Below, piece after piece: positions 63,949 through 64,000 of a stretch of 64,000 nt of DNA. The stretch is from the NCBI RefSeq assembly GCF_014596745.1, contig NZ_JABTCF010000010.1, positions 151,246-215,245 on the forward strand, written 5' to 3'. Below the pieces are notes generated by a model. It ran no database searches. It worked only from the letters and a program-made list of their open reading frames with translations, and was not told the DNA's origin. Within the stretch, counting starts at the first letter, position 1. Each line of letters starts with the position of its first letter. The stretch comes from Maribacter aquimaris (GTDB lineage Bacteria; Bacteroidota; Bacteroidia; Flavobacteriales; Flavobacteriaceae). The position numbers were made by a program, and so were the translations under genes.

Positions 63949-64000
63949 AAAAAGCCTCCCTTTTTACGGGGAAGCTTAAGTGCCCACGACTGGAGTCGAA
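63949..64000. repeat. Direct repeat copy 2 (probable start of a tRNA 3' end at the window edge)
   Basis: Same 52 bases as 63585-63636, running up to the end of the window. If it is the 3' end of a real tRNA on the minus strand, the next five bases after position 64000 should read CCAGT so that the T-stem pairs with ACTGG. The window ends before this can be seen. Confidence 0.7.

Noticed and set aside
1..64000. CRISPR arrays, prophage, transposase and toxin-antitoxin genes
   Set aside because: No spaced direct repeats, phage structural genes, insertion-sequence transposases or recognisable toxin-antitoxin pairs were seen; the only repeat pair of note is at 63585 and 63949.

Overview
The window looks like chromosome of a marine-type member of the Flavobacteriaceae (Bacteroidota). 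Four things point there: a SusC/SusD outer-membrane pair, many lipoproteins and families largely restricted to Bacteroidota, a carotenoid operon of the flavobacterial kind, and promoters of the Bacteroidota type (TTG, about 19-21 bases, TAnnTTTG) in place of Shine-Dalgarno-led genes. Assignments are read from sequence alone, without database searches.

Layout. 1-2000: an arsenic operon on the minus strand (arsR, arsM, a thioredoxin-type arsenate reductase) with a palindromic operator candidate. 2422-8262: a SusC/SusD/surface-lipoprotein nutrient-uptake operon ending in a terminator. 8333-11479: a minus-strand run (glutamine amidotransferase, SMP-30-type lactonase, PD40 propeller protein). 11584-18150: MazG, a MATE exporter and an envelope-lipid set in which PAP2 phosphatase plus ArnT-like transferase converge on a flippase-like protein plus polyprenyl-phosphate glycosyltransferase. 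18279-25490: DUF2911, aldose epimerase, an ECF sigma factor module with a Met-Pro-Glu repeat protein, a Gfo/Idh oxidoreductase, MsrA and a dienelactone hydrolase. 25500-28560: a gene-poor stretch with tiny proteins, including two secreted paralogues sharing a basic tail, and a structured RNA candidate with its own terminator.

28561-44756 is mostly housekeeping: histidine kinase, SecA, cobalamin adenosyltransferase, ABC-F, DUF4105, PssA, LptB, TatC, KdsD and RecQ. 44839-52581 holds envelope proteins, RluF, a DUF3999/DUF2339 pair and a beta-lactamase-fold hydrolase. 52839-56120 is a periplasmic folding operon (parvulin-like lipoprotein, SurA-like, MoxR). Aconitase follows, then two tandem TlpA-like proteins of which the first has lost its CxxC cysteines.

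59801-63490 is a zeaxanthin-type operon: a MerR/B12-type regulator, then crtI, crtB and crtZ. The regulator carries the motifs of CarH-type adenosylcobalamin light sensors, and the window also encodes a cobalamin adenosyltransferase. The last 420 bases hold a GIY-YIG gene between two identical 52-bp repeats that resemble a tRNA 3' end plus terminator.

The items most worth a second look are the CarH-like carotenoid switch, the GIY-YIG cassette at a probable tRNA end, the YKFKN-tail secreted paralogues around a structured intergenic RNA candidate, and several proteins that keep a fold but lack its usual active-site or metal residues (TlpA paralogue, methyltransferase remnant, RecQ zinc site).
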